From Dryas octopetala (taxonomy: Eukaryota > Streptophyta > Magnoliopsida > Rosales > Rosaceae): a DNA stretch of 64,000 bases. The stretch covers positions 20,246,889-20,310,888 of the forward strand of contig OY992836.1 in assembly GCA_963921425.1 (NCBI GenBank), given 5' to 3'. Both the position numbers and the translations under genes were made by a program. Below the pieces are notes generated by a model. It was not told where the DNA came from. It was given only the letters and a program-made list of their open reading frames with translations, and did not search any database. Every line of letters begins with the position of its first letter. Within the stretch, counting starts at the first letter, position 1. Below are positions 1-9,720 of this stretch, piece by piece.

Positions 1-685
1 TTGGTATTGGCCAATGTTTTGGCATTTAACTTGTTGTTTTTCAAGTTGTATACTTATTAATGAACCAAGGCACACTGTAGAGACTTATGTGTCAAAGTAG
101 CTTACAATCAAAAATAGATACTTTCACTACCAATTCAGTTTTTACGATTAACCCAAATAGGGTGGTAGTTGGCTAAAATAAATCGGTCGTGGAAATGTTT
201 GTTGTGTTAGTTGTGTTGATTGGTGGTTGGTGCCTTAATGATATAGGTAACTTTTGATTCTATCTCCAAATCCAAGTACGCTTTGATACATTCCAGTCAA
301 AGCAAACCAACTATCAAGTACAGCTAGATAGCCCAGAACCTAACAAACTACACAAAAAACCTAAGAAGCAAATCCCACCCGGTCCACATTCAATAACATG
401 AAAGAATCTTGAAATTTGTCAGAAACCAAAGCCCACAATGACACCAAGAATATTAACCCCTGTTCCATAGAATATAACCACTTGATTATAGCAAACAAAT
501 CATCATTCATTATAGTCATCTAGAGGACCTACCAATTGGACATCTTAATATGACTGAGCACACATGATATGATTTCTAAGCTCTAAGAACAAATCAATTC
601 AACAAAAATAATGGTACAAAATCCAGTTCCTTCACACCAGGTATGCACATCATGAAACTATGCAGGCTACTGCTTGATGAATAGC
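1..685. other. AT-rich intergenic or intronic stretch
   Basis: No coding exon, RNA gene or repeat could be supported here. A donor-like junction at about 700 on the minus strand suggests that part of this stretch may be intron or 3' sequence of the broken gene fragment that follows. Confidence 0.4.
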
Positions 686-689
686 TTAG

Positions 690-1240
690 CCACAAGAATG
701 AGAACTGTATATACCTTCATGGCCAAATGGTGGTCCTGAATGTGGGGGTCTCCCTCCATTCATCCACACACCGCGTTGTTCATCAGCAACAAATCGTCTC
801 TGATTATCAGGAAGGGGTGGCATAGAGTATGGACAGTGATATGGATGCTGTGGATAGTGCTGAATTGCAGGCTTTGTATAGGAGAAATGACTGGATGGAT
901 TTTGTGACAGGGCAGGTGGTAAAACCAAAGTGTTAACAATAAAAACCAAAGTGTTGTTGTGTTTAGTCCTCTTCATTAGAATCCCCACCCTCTTGATAAT
1001 TGTACTCTTCATCAGAGTCAGCAACTTCGTAAAGGCAGTTGCCTGCAATGGATACCGTAAACTTTTAACTCCAACACGAAACCAGAAACTTATCATGGTT
1101 TTCCAAAAGCATAGATCAGTAATAATTAATACCTTTGGTCTTGGAGCTGCTTCAAAATTGCAGAATATAGGAGTATCAAAATTAGGAGGTCCAAAAGGAC
1201 CTAAGCGCCTTTGTTTCCAAACCTCTCCCCATCCTGCATG
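690..1240 (-). pseudogene. Fragment of an unrecognised gene, copy 1
   Basis: On the minus strand, an exon-like block at about 1240-1135 follows a CAG acceptor, encodes a piece starting WGEVWKQRRLGPFG, and ends at AAG/gtatta. A second block at about 1040-970 reads as an acidic peptide (NCLYEVADSDEEYNYQEGG) and meets a stop. In another frame the ORF runs on into a proline/histidine-rich stretch (SHFSYTKPAIQHYPQHP) that ends at a GT-like junction near 705. The two frames conflict, so an intact gene is not supported. The family is not recognised. A second, more decayed copy of the first two blocks lies at 6470-6750 in the same orientation, which shows a duplication. Confidence 0.35.
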
Positions 1241-1249
1241 ACAGAAAAA

Positions 1250-2228
1250 AATTATATTATAAGATGAAATAACAAATGATATAAAAAATTAAATAAAAAA
1301 ATCTTTGGAGAATATACCAGGAGATACAATGTCAATTTACAAAACATGAAAAGGGAACATTAACAATGCCATAATATCTTCAGAGTTCTACCCCAAACAG
1401 TTTCTTGCCTTTTCTTAAAAAAGACAATACAATCATAATGACCACAAGCAATAACACAACAGCCTATATATGATGTGAGAGGTTCTTGATGTCCCATAGA
1501 AATGAAAGAAAAATTCAATATAAACTTGAAGGCTCGACTCATAGTTAATAAAGGATCACTGCACAGCTCAATGAAGATGGTAATATTTACCAACAAGTAT
1601 CAATAAGAATGCACATCTTTTACAAGCTGCACGTCGCATGGCATACACAAAAGCCCCATTTTGAATTCACGGACAAAATTCCCAGAAGATGCATTTAGCC
1701 CTTAAAACACATGATGTGAGAGAACTTAGAACAAGGGATATAAATTTTTAAGACTTCCCATCTACAAGAAAACCTTTAAAGAAAGTTAATTGAAAGAAAA
1801 AATTGTTAATAAAGATGATGCTGAACATTGGTCACTATCATAACTGGAAAGTTTCACTTGTATAAGTGCCAATTCCACTATTCAATATGCAGATCTTGAG
1901 AAAGTCATCCAATATTGAGATCTCTCTCACTTAATTTTAGTCATGGCATGATTCAGCTTTACTTTTAAAATCTGTTGAAATCATAAATAACTATTAAGCA
2001 GAAGTTTAACAAAGGATTTCCAGGTAGCTCCTAGGCTATCAACAAAATAAAGATGCAGTTTTCTAATCATGTGTAATTTAATGTAATCGGACTTGTACAA
2101 CTTGAGGAGCTGACCAACAGAATTGACACATTCTCCCTCCATACTAGGTCTGAGTCTAACCAATCCTACAAAATATGTGTTGCCCCTTCGCCAAAGACTT
2201 CCACCGGCTACATGAGTTGATTAATTGT
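1250..2228. other. Intergenic stretch, no gene seen
   Basis: AT-rich sequence between the gene fragment and the large inverted repeat. Only short ORFs of 60-78 codons without family features occur on the minus strand. They look like chance frames. Confidence 0.4.
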
Positions 2229-2827
2229 TGGTGCAACCCAAGTAGGTTAGGAAATGCAATAAAAGATTTTACTCTTAAAAAGAAGGAGGCTATACGTAAG
2301 TTGGGGTTTGCTTGCTATTGAATGCAAAAGACTCGAGATGACAAAATGCCTGATATATCTTAGAGGCTACACACCCAACACACAAACTTTATAATTAGAG
2401 CACAGCAATGTGCTGACAATCACATTAGAAGATGTATCTAGAATAATGGGAATCCCCTACTAGGGAAAAACCATAACAGATCCCAATACCAGGTTAAAAT
2501 GTCAAGAGCATTACCTAATTAGCTTGAATATTTTCAAGCTCAATTATCTTTTGCTCTGAGACCAATTTTTCATCTACCAGCCTCTTGACAGTTTCTTGTG
2601 TGGATCGCAACTACTCATTAAGAAGCTTCAACTTGTCTTCGAGCTTCACCTATGTAAGATATCATTCCAAAATACAAAGTGAGTTATCTATCACTTCAAA
2701 GAAACAACCTTACTAAATTGACAACAAAATAAAACTTTCACACAAAATTTAATTAGTTTTTTGCACCAACCTCATTTGTTTTTTGAATACTCAATTGTGC
2801 TTCCAATACCTTATTCTCTAAGATAAC

Positions 2828-3112
2828 TCATTTATTTTTTGAATACTCAACTTTGCCTGCTTTCAAGCCCTTCTTCTCTAAGAGTGCAACCATGTTATGT
2901 GGCACAAATATCTCTAAAAACAAGAGACACCCTCGGATCCATTTCCTGTTGTGGATCAAATCATCTTTTTCGAATTTGAGGCCATCTAGAACTAATTGCG
3001 CCCAATTGTAATCGGGAATAAACTGTACATTCTCCACAAAAGATGACAACCACGCAAAACCTTCAAGTGTTGTATTAGGTGCCAATATGGTCGCACATGC
3101 ATACAAAACAAA
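2828..3112 (-). pseudogene. Mobile-element-type ORF, left arm of palindrome
   Basis: The open frame (from 3175 if the spacer is included) encodes a peptide with the landmarks LYACATILAPNTTLEG, DYNWAQLVLDGL and RKWIRGCLLFLEIFV. The pattern 'NWa..vld.l....k..gGCllfLqif' is one I associate with plant transposon proteins of the Ulp1-associated or plant-mobile-domain type; this is from memory. Further along the minus strand (about 2770-2520) the sequence would continue as a Leu/Lys/Glu-rich coiled coil, but it contains an in-frame TAG after LKLLNE. It is therefore a degenerate fragment, not a host gene. The right-arm copy is the same over this part. Confidence 0.5.
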
Positions 3113-3141
3113 GAGAGGTGGGAGATGAATTCTTAAGGACG

Positions 3142-3426
3142 TTTGTTTTGTATGCATGTGCGACCATATTGGCACCTAATACAACACTTGAAGGTTTTGC
3201 GTGGTTGTCATCTTTTGTGGAGAATGTACAGTTTATTCCCGATTACAATTGGGCGCAATTAGTTCTAGATGGCCTCAAATTCGAAAAAGATGATTTGATC
3301 CACAACAGGAAATGGATCCGAGGGTGTCTCTTGTTTTTAGAGATATTTGTGCCACATAACATGGTTGCACTCTTAGAGAAGAAGGGCTTGAAAGCAGGCA
3401 AAGTTGAGTATTCAAAAAATAAATGA
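3142..3426 (+). pseudogene. Mobile-element-type ORF, right arm of palindrome
   Basis: Mirror copy of the left-arm ORF. From the LYACATIL landmark to the final KVEYSKNK the two peptides are identical. Beyond 3426 the coding potential continues at about 3484-3750 as a coiled coil (VKLEDKLKLLNE, then ETVKRLIDEKLVLE), interrupted by TAG stops. One stop is at the same site as in the left arm, so it was present before the inverted duplication. No transposase catalytic region is present. Confidence 0.5.
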
Positions 3427-4030
3427 GTTCTCTTAGAGAATAAGGTATTGGAAGCAGAGTTGGCACAGTTGAGTATTCAAAAAACAGATGAGGTTGGTGC
3501 AAAAAACTAATTAAATTTTGTGTGAAAGTTTTATTTTGCTGTCAATTTAGAAAGTTGTTTCTTTGAAGTGATAGCTAACTCACTTTGTATGTTGGAATAA
3601 TATCTTACATAGGTGAAGCTCGAAGACAAGTTGAAGCTTCTTAATGAGTAGTTGCGATCCACATAAGAAACTGTCAAGAGGCTGATAGATGAAAAATTGG
3701 TCTTAGAGTAAAAGATAATTAAGCTTGAAAAGATTCAAGCTAATAAGGTAATGCCCTTGACATTTTAACTTGGTATTGGGATCTGTTATGGGATTCCCAT
3801 TATTCTTGATACATTTTCTAATGTGATTGTCAGCACATTGTTGTGCTCTAATTATTAAGTTTGTGTGCTGGGTGTGTAGCCTCTAAGATATATCCGGCAT
3901 TTTGCCATCTCGAGTGTTTTGCATTCAATAGCAAGCAAACCTACAAACCTCAACTTACGTATAGCCTCCTTCTTTTCAAGGTCAAATCCTTTAATGCATT
4001 TGCAAACCTACTTAGGCTGCACCTACCATC

Positions 4031-4878
4031 TTTCTTACTCTTAGGCATTCTAGCAAACCACCTGAAGATTGACAAGAGAAGTTGAATTCAGATTGTGATG
4101 TAAGTAGTCATACTCAAAATGTGGTCCAAGAAAATTGAGCAACCAACTACCATAAAAAAAGGAACAGAGGTCCTCAAATTCAATAAAAAGAAGTTTTTTT
4201 TTTTTTTTTTTTTTTTTAAGAAATAAACAAAAAAATCACAAATTTGCCCTAAAGGCAAAAATAAAAAAACCCCAGAAACTAAAAATAAAAAACCCCTAAA
4301 GACAAAAAGATGCAGAAACAACAATAGATATCCATTTCGCACAATCTATCAGGAGGTTATTTCATCTTAATTATTAAGAAATTGCACTTTTTTGACAGTT
4401 TTCTGGCGACAGTAAATAATAGGTGCGATCTCATGACTCATGAAGATGACATCAAGAATGTTGACAAAGTTTAGCTGAACATTTTTGAGATGTTTCTCCT
4501 GGCCAGATTTAACTCTAAATCTACCCCACCCTAAACTCAAGCTAAAACCAAATTTCAGTCTGTAATGATAGCATAAATTACCTTAATTAAAGCGTTTAAA
4601 TAATAAAGAAATGACTAACACCAAACATTTTCCACCGAAAACATACAAAAATAAATAAAAAATATATTGTCTCCATATTATTATGGTTTATTGACAAAGC
4701 ATATCACAAAAACACCTGCGATTGATTTCGTGTATTGGAATTTCTGTCCATCTAATTTATTGTTTGAAGTATTTTTCCTGCAGAGGAGTTTTGGTCCTCC
4801 TATGCATCATTGATTGAAGGCATATTAATTAAAAGCTCAGTCCACATATTCATTTTCCATATATGATCCACTGAAAGG
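4031..4878. other. Intergenic, A/T-rich, with a poly-T tract
   Basis: Contains a long homopolymer T run at about 4195-4217 and nothing that reads as a gene. Its short ORF on the minus strand is driven by the poly-T/poly-A run. Confidence 0.4.
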
Positions 4879-5300
4879 TCATCTGGTACCTTGTTTAGGC
4901 TTTCTAAGCCGCCGGCCTTTGGAGGCTCGATCCTCCGTCGTGAAGCATCGTCGGCGCAAGTGAGTGGCACATAGAGACTCCCCGTGGCGAGGGGAACGAA
5001 GCCCAGGTGGTCCGGCCTGACGACGCCGCCGAGAACGGCGAGTCAACGACGATGAACCCAAATTGGTCCGAACTTGGTTCTTGGGTTGGCTGGGTTCTGG
5101 GGAAAACAAAGGGTATGGGGAGGTAGAGGATGAAGAGACGAAGAATATGGGCAAAACACCACCCCATACGCCGCTGGACGCGCTCCCACGCGCAGGAGAT
5201 ATTGACGGCGAGGGAGAGAGACCGAGATGGAAGAGAGAGACAGTGTCAGAAGAGAAGAGAAAAGGGATGGGGAGAGAGAGCAAGTGAACCACAAAAAGTT
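4879..5300. other. GC-rich island of unknown nature
   Basis: A sharp rise in GC content inside AT-rich surroundings, with overlapping ORFs open on both strands (137 codons minus, 74 codons plus). The predicted peptides are Pro/Ser/Arg-rich low-complexity sequence, with no domain recognised. Splice sites are not obvious. It could be a first exon, a captured gene fragment or a piece of a transposon. I would not call a protein. Confidence 0.3.
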
Positions 5301-5753
5301 AAGGTTAACGATAAAGGCAATGACAAAAAATAAAGAGATAGTGAATGAACAAAATGATTCAACTAACTCCACTAATTACAATGCCAAATGACCGAAATAA
5401 AAAAAACAGAGGAACGTGTCTTTTTAGTGAACAAAGCACTGTTTTTAAGCTACAATAACGCCTTTTAGTATATATAGAATTTAATATATCATGTCCGTTT
5501 GTTTACATGCTGAGATTAAACTTTTATCATGTAGGTTTTTCTGATAGAATCATATTTACGGGCTAATAAGATGTTTGTGGACTACAATGAGGTAAAATAT
5601 GATGAGCATCCATTACTTAGGATACCATTCTATTCAACATCTTTTACAATATGGGTTCTGAACGAATATCATTCATGAACTCGGCCCCAGGTTGCTTGAT
5701 GCTAAATTTAAGCTTGTTTTGCTATAAGTGGTTTTAAAAAAAAAAAAACAGAA

Positions 5754-6429
<676 letters not shown>

Positions 6430-6469
6430 TCACTTTAATCATCAATCTTCAGCACCTATGTTAACCATT

Positions 6470-6750
6470 AAAACCAATCTTACCGTACTCCTCATTAGAA
6501 TCCATTCCCTCTTGATAACAGTACTCCTCATCAGAGTCAACCACTTCTTTATAATCATAAAAGGCAATTGCCTGCAATTGATACCGTAAACTTTTAGCTC
6601 CTACACGAAACTAGAAACTTATCATGGTTTTCCAAATCATAGATCAGTATTAACTAATAAATGGGGTCTTGGAGTTGCTTCAAAACTACGAAATATAGTA
6701 GTATCAAAATTAGGAGGTTCCAAAAACAGTATAATGGCCTTTGTTTCCAA
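6470..6750 (-). pseudogene. Fragment of an unrecognised gene, copy 2 (decayed)
   Basis: Same orientation and order as the fragment at 960-1240. The acidic block (about 6560-6486) reads DSDEEYCYQEGMDSNEEY and ends at a GT donor. The second block (about 6740-6660) starts WKQR but has a frame slip relative to copy 1 and then stops. It lies just downstream, in the minus direction, of the snoRNA cluster. Whether it was ever part of the cluster's host transcript is unknown. Confidence 0.4.
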
Positions 6751-6905
6751 TATATTAAGTGCTTGTATCTACAATGGAAGATGGAGCAACAAAATGAACA
6801 TTTAATAGCATTCAACACCAAAAACTAACAAATTCAACAATAAATTTACAGACCATAAGTTATAAAGCAGTTCAGTTTGTTTCACAAAATTATCATTTTA
6901 AAAGC

Positions 6906-7001
6906 TGGACTCAGACTATGGGTGGTGATATATCACGATAGTCGGCAAGGCAAAAGAGCCATTACGACGAACGAGACCTTTAAGTAAATCATCACTGTCC
7001 A
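6906..7001 (-). ncRNA. Box C/D snoRNA, U33/snR55-like, copy 2
   Basis: Read on the minus strand: a 5-bp terminal stem (TGGAC at the 5' end, GTCCA at the 3' end), box C GTGATGA (6995-6989) and box D CTGA (6914-6911). The sequence directly before box D (CACCACCCATAG) is complementary to 18S rRNA CUAUGGGUGGUG. The fifth-nucleotide rule places 2'-O-methylation on the U before GGG, the site guided by human U33 and yeast snR55. A second element, GGTCTCGTTCGT, is complementary to 18S ACGAACGAGACC; its D' box is not clear. No protein frame exists. The rRNA matches are from memory of conserved 18S sequence. Confidence 0.8.
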
Positions 7002-7202
7002 ATCAGGGATCATTCCAAAAACAAAAATAATCTGACAACAAAATTAGATAAACCAACCAACTACCTATTAGACTCCAAAGAATACAACTAAGATCTTAAC
7101 TCAAGCATAGAAGTACCTAAAGAATATAGCAGTAACCAAAGACAGATTTAGGTAAATAAGTTGAAATAATGCAAGAGCTATACTAAATAGACATGAAGAA
7201 AA

Positions 7203-7285
7203 TGAGGCCTCATAGAGATTATTAGTTTATCAACACAACTGTTTCAGACATATGCTTGTCTAAATTTAAGTTAAATCCTTGGCCA
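7203..7285 (-). pseudogene. Box C/D snoRNA U27-like, copy 2, degenerate
   Basis: Shares the guide element (TTTAGACAAGCATATGT followed by CTGA) and flanking segments with the copy at 8078-8166. Box C is altered (CCAAGGA where copy 1 has CCGATGA) and the terminal box D CTGA is changed to a GCCTC-type sequence. The internal guide is intact. Loss of both terminal boxes predicts that it cannot form a stable C/D particle. Confidence 0.55.
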
Positions 7286-7530
7286 CTTTGAGAAAGACAT
7301 AGAAAACAAATGTAATGGGAAAAAGAAGAACAAATAAAGCATAAAACGAAATTGCTAACACAATGACAGATAAATGAAAGTGGTCATCCACCCACAATTA
7401 CAATCAGTATAATAATCTTATTTGCACAAAGCACAAACAGCAGAGAATGCAAACAAAGAATCAAAATAAAAAAGCATCTTACTTTGATACAAAAATTAAG
7501 ATCGAAACCATAACGAAAAAAACCTATAAA

Positions 7531-7617
7531 TGGGTCATCAGATAGGAGCGAAAGACATGAAATGAATTAATCACTGAGATATCAGTTGAACTATGCATCA
7601 AATCATCACGCGACCCA
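7531..7617 (-). ncRNA. Box C/D snoRNA, U80/snR60-like
   Basis: On the minus strand the ends pair as TGGGTC/GACCCA. Box C is GTGATGA (7609-7603), box D CTGA (7541-7538), and an internal CTGA (7585-7582) is a good D' box. The guide before D (GTCTTTCGCTCCTAT) pairs with 25S AUAGGGGCGAAAGAC with one G-U wobble. The guide before D' (GCATAGTTCA) pairs with 25S UGAACUAUGC. From memory, these two 25S segments are the pair of sites, 91 nt apart, served together by human U80/U77 and yeast snR60 (one Gm, one Am). Two independent matches make this the best-supported member of the cluster. Confidence 0.85.
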
Positions 7618-7721
7618 TCAAAACTTTCAACTATTCCAATATTTTATAGCTTAACATTGCTTTAGAAAAGTATTCTATACCTACAAAACAGATAAGATAG
7701 CTGGATATATGGAGACAAAAT

Positions 7722-7804
7722 AGCCTCAGAAGGAAGGCAGTAGAGGTAGATATGTAATCACAGATGGTCATTAATTACACGATACCATATCCTCATCACT
7801 GGCA
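7722..7804 (-). ncRNA. Box C/D snoRNA guiding 18S, snR87-like target
   Basis: Minus strand: box C GTGATGA (7799-7793), box D CTGA (7729-7726), short GCC/GGC terminal pairing. The guide before D (CTGCCTTCCTT) is an exact complement of 18S AAGGAAGGCAG. The fifth-nucleotide rule marks an A in GGAAGG, which I believe is the yeast Am436 (snR87) / human Am468 position. No clear D' box. The pairing is seen in sequence; the site number is from memory. Confidence 0.75.
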
Positions 7805-8077
7805 AACGCATGCATATTGTAAAATGAAGAAATGAAACAAATTCAAAGTGAAACCACAATAAACAATAAAAGAGGACCTAATACAATATCTACTAGAATA
7901 ATTTTTGTGGGTATTTTTTGTTGGGCCATGCTTGATGGTTATTTCATATTTTGAGAAACCCACAAAGAAAATACTCAAACATACTCAAAGTTGAAACGAA
8001 AAAGTAGAAAAACCCAATTTCAAAGTCTGTCTTGGCTCTTTTTTCTAGCAAAAGAAAAGGATGCACAGTTTCAAAAT

Positions 8078-8166
8078 CCATCAGCCTCATAGAGAAGATT
8101 AGTGTGATCAACATAGAATGATTCAGACATATGCTTGTCTAAATATTTACTTTTAATCATCGGCCG
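8078..8166 (-). ncRNA. Box C/D snoRNA, U27/snR74-like, copy 1
   Basis: Minus strand: box C CCGATGA (8163-8158 region), internal D' CTGA (8126-8123), terminal box D CTGA (8084-8081). The guide before D' (TTAGACAAGCATATG) pairs with the very conserved 18S 5' region CAUAUGCUUGUCU. The fifth-nucleotide rule selects the A that is Am28 in yeast (snR74) and Am27 in human (U27). The terminal stem is weak. A second, decayed copy is at 7203-7285. Confidence 0.75.
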
Positions 8167-8303
8167 AGAAGTGCACAAAAAGAAAATTCTTATGCATAAC
8201 CAAAAACTGATAACCAAGATAGGAAAATAGAACCCTAAATTCGAAATAATCAAATACTAAAACAAAAAAACAAAAAAAAAAACTCTTTTTCATTTAGATG
8301 AAA

Positions 8304-8406
8304 GGGACTCGGAATATGGGTGGTGATATATCAGGATGGTCGGCAAGGCTTATACAGCCAATTACGACGAACGAGACCTTAACAAGACATTCATCGTCAT
8401 TGTCCC
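8304..8406 (-). ncRNA. Box C/D snoRNA, U33/snR55-like, copy 1
   Basis: Minus strand: 5-bp terminal stem GGGAC/GTCCC, box C ATGACGA (8400-8394), and a box D that reads CCGA (8312-8309) instead of CTGA. It shares with the 6906-7001 copy the 18S-complementary segments CCACCCATA and GGTCTCGTTCGT. It is the first member after the promoter. The changed box D may weaken it, and the other copy has the canonical box. Confidence 0.7.
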
Positions 8407-8499
8407 AAGTTCGATTGAACTGATTAGGCGAAAACAGAGAAAGAGAAGAGTGACATTAAAATTGGAACAAACAATGTGATTAACCTAATTTGGGATAAT

Positions 8500-8600
8500 T
8501 TGAAACCCTAGCAGCCAAGCACGAACTTGGGTGTGGGAGGGGTGCACATCGCTGGTTTATAAAGAGGCGCAAGGAAGGCGTTGGAGCTAGGGTTTGAGTT
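8500..8600 (-). promoter_or_regulatory. Telo-box/TATA promoter of the snoRNA cluster
   Basis: On the minus strand an AAACCCTAG telo-box (about 8597-8588) lies upstream of a TTTATAAA TATA box (about 8563-8556). A further telo-box in the other orientation lies near 8503-8512. Transcription would start around 8525, about 120 bases before the first snoRNA. Telo-box plus TATA is typical of plant snoRNA and ribosomal-protein gene promoters, which fits a polycistronic Pol II precursor cut into single snoRNAs. The start site is inferred. Confidence 0.6.
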
Positions 8601-9480
8601 TTGGGTATTGGGTTGGGGATTTTTTTCTTTTTTTGAATTGGGATTATTCTACACTACAAGTGCGTGTACACTCATAACATGCGCCGCATCCAATGTTCGA
8701 AGTTCGAACCTTGACCAAAAATAATGCATTATGTAGTACTAGTAGTTGATATATATAATTTTGTCTAGGATTTTTTGGTGATAAATATCCCTACAAAAAA
8801 ATGTAAAATATTTTTTAGACCAAAATTATTGGATTTACATTTCTCAACAAAAATTATATATAAGTTTTAAGCAATCTTTTAAATAATCTTATTGAAAGAA
8901 TCTATTGTGAGATCCCTCCACATTATAATCTTGATTAAAAATTTAAAATAAACAGCTTCTTCAATCATCAAACCAGTATACGAAATGAATCAACATAGGA
9001 ATATAGGATTAAGGTTATTTAAAAGATCCTTTGATTCCACCTTCTCCGAAAAACATATCCTTTATTAGAAGCTCGAGGCCTTGGGCTTCGGCCCCTTTAA
9101 CAAAGAAAAATATCATCTCCTAGCGGCCCAGAGAGCTAAAATGCATGCACTTGCCTCTTCTACGGAGCACTTTACAAAAGTACTAGGTCACAAAAATTTA
9201 ATAATAAAGTGCAGAACTCCAAACCCTTTCAAGGCAGTAATGAGATTGGAAAACATAGACTATGCACTCTCTCCACGCTGTCACTGCCATATGGATAATA
9301 TGTAAGTTGAAATGTTATATGTTAGCACTGCAAAAATTAGTTTGCTTAAACATCAAATAACTATCTGTTCATCTACAAAATCGTTATAGTCCTGAAAAAC
9401 ATCAACTGCAAAGACCCACCAAGAGAATTTGGTACACACTCGTATAAAAATATTAAACAAAGACAATTCTACTACTAGGG
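8600..9480. other. Intergenic stretch
   Basis: Separates the snoRNA promoter from the 3' end of the LIKE COV gene. A 74-codon ORF on the plus strand at 9081 has no recognisable features. No repeat with clear ends was found. Confidence 0.4.
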
Positions 9481-9720
9481 AAGATCTGAAATCAAACAGC
9501 CTATAAGCCTGCATTATCATTTACCAATCAAACTATATTTCCAAGCAAACACTAAGATTCTACATTCTAACACGACAACCGATGTTACAAATGTCACCAG
9601 AATCAGACACTTGATAATCTGATTCCACATCCTGCATAGGTACCACATTGATTTCACAGCTGGTCTGTGACACGAAGGGACCAAAGAAGGTAATGAAGAA
9701 GCAACCCTGCTCACCTTCAC

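Larger units (their letters stand above)
2229..4030. repeat. 1.8-kb near-perfect inverted repeat
   Basis: The left arm (about 2229-3112) and right arm (about 3142-4030) are reverse complements around a 29-bp spacer (3113-3141). The central part is essentially identical. The outer part has drifted: for example, the left arm carries a roughly 15-bp insertion near 2450-2470 that the right arm lacks, and there are scattered substitutions. Both arms carry the same ORF pointing outward from the centre and the same coiled-coil segment with a shared in-frame TAG. No convincing target-site duplication was seen at the outer ends. A transcript across it would fold into a hairpin of nearly 900 bp. Confidence 0.9.

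Noticed and set aside
415-510. Minus-strand ATGATGA...CTGA spacing resembling a C/D snoRNA
   Set aside because: No terminal stem, and the segment before CTGA matches no rRNA sequence I know.
7910-7965. Inverted repeat (TTTGTGGGT/ACCCACAAA) within the snoRNA cluster
   Set aside because: It could suggest another small RNA, but it lacks boxes C and D and shows no rRNA complementarity that I could recognise.
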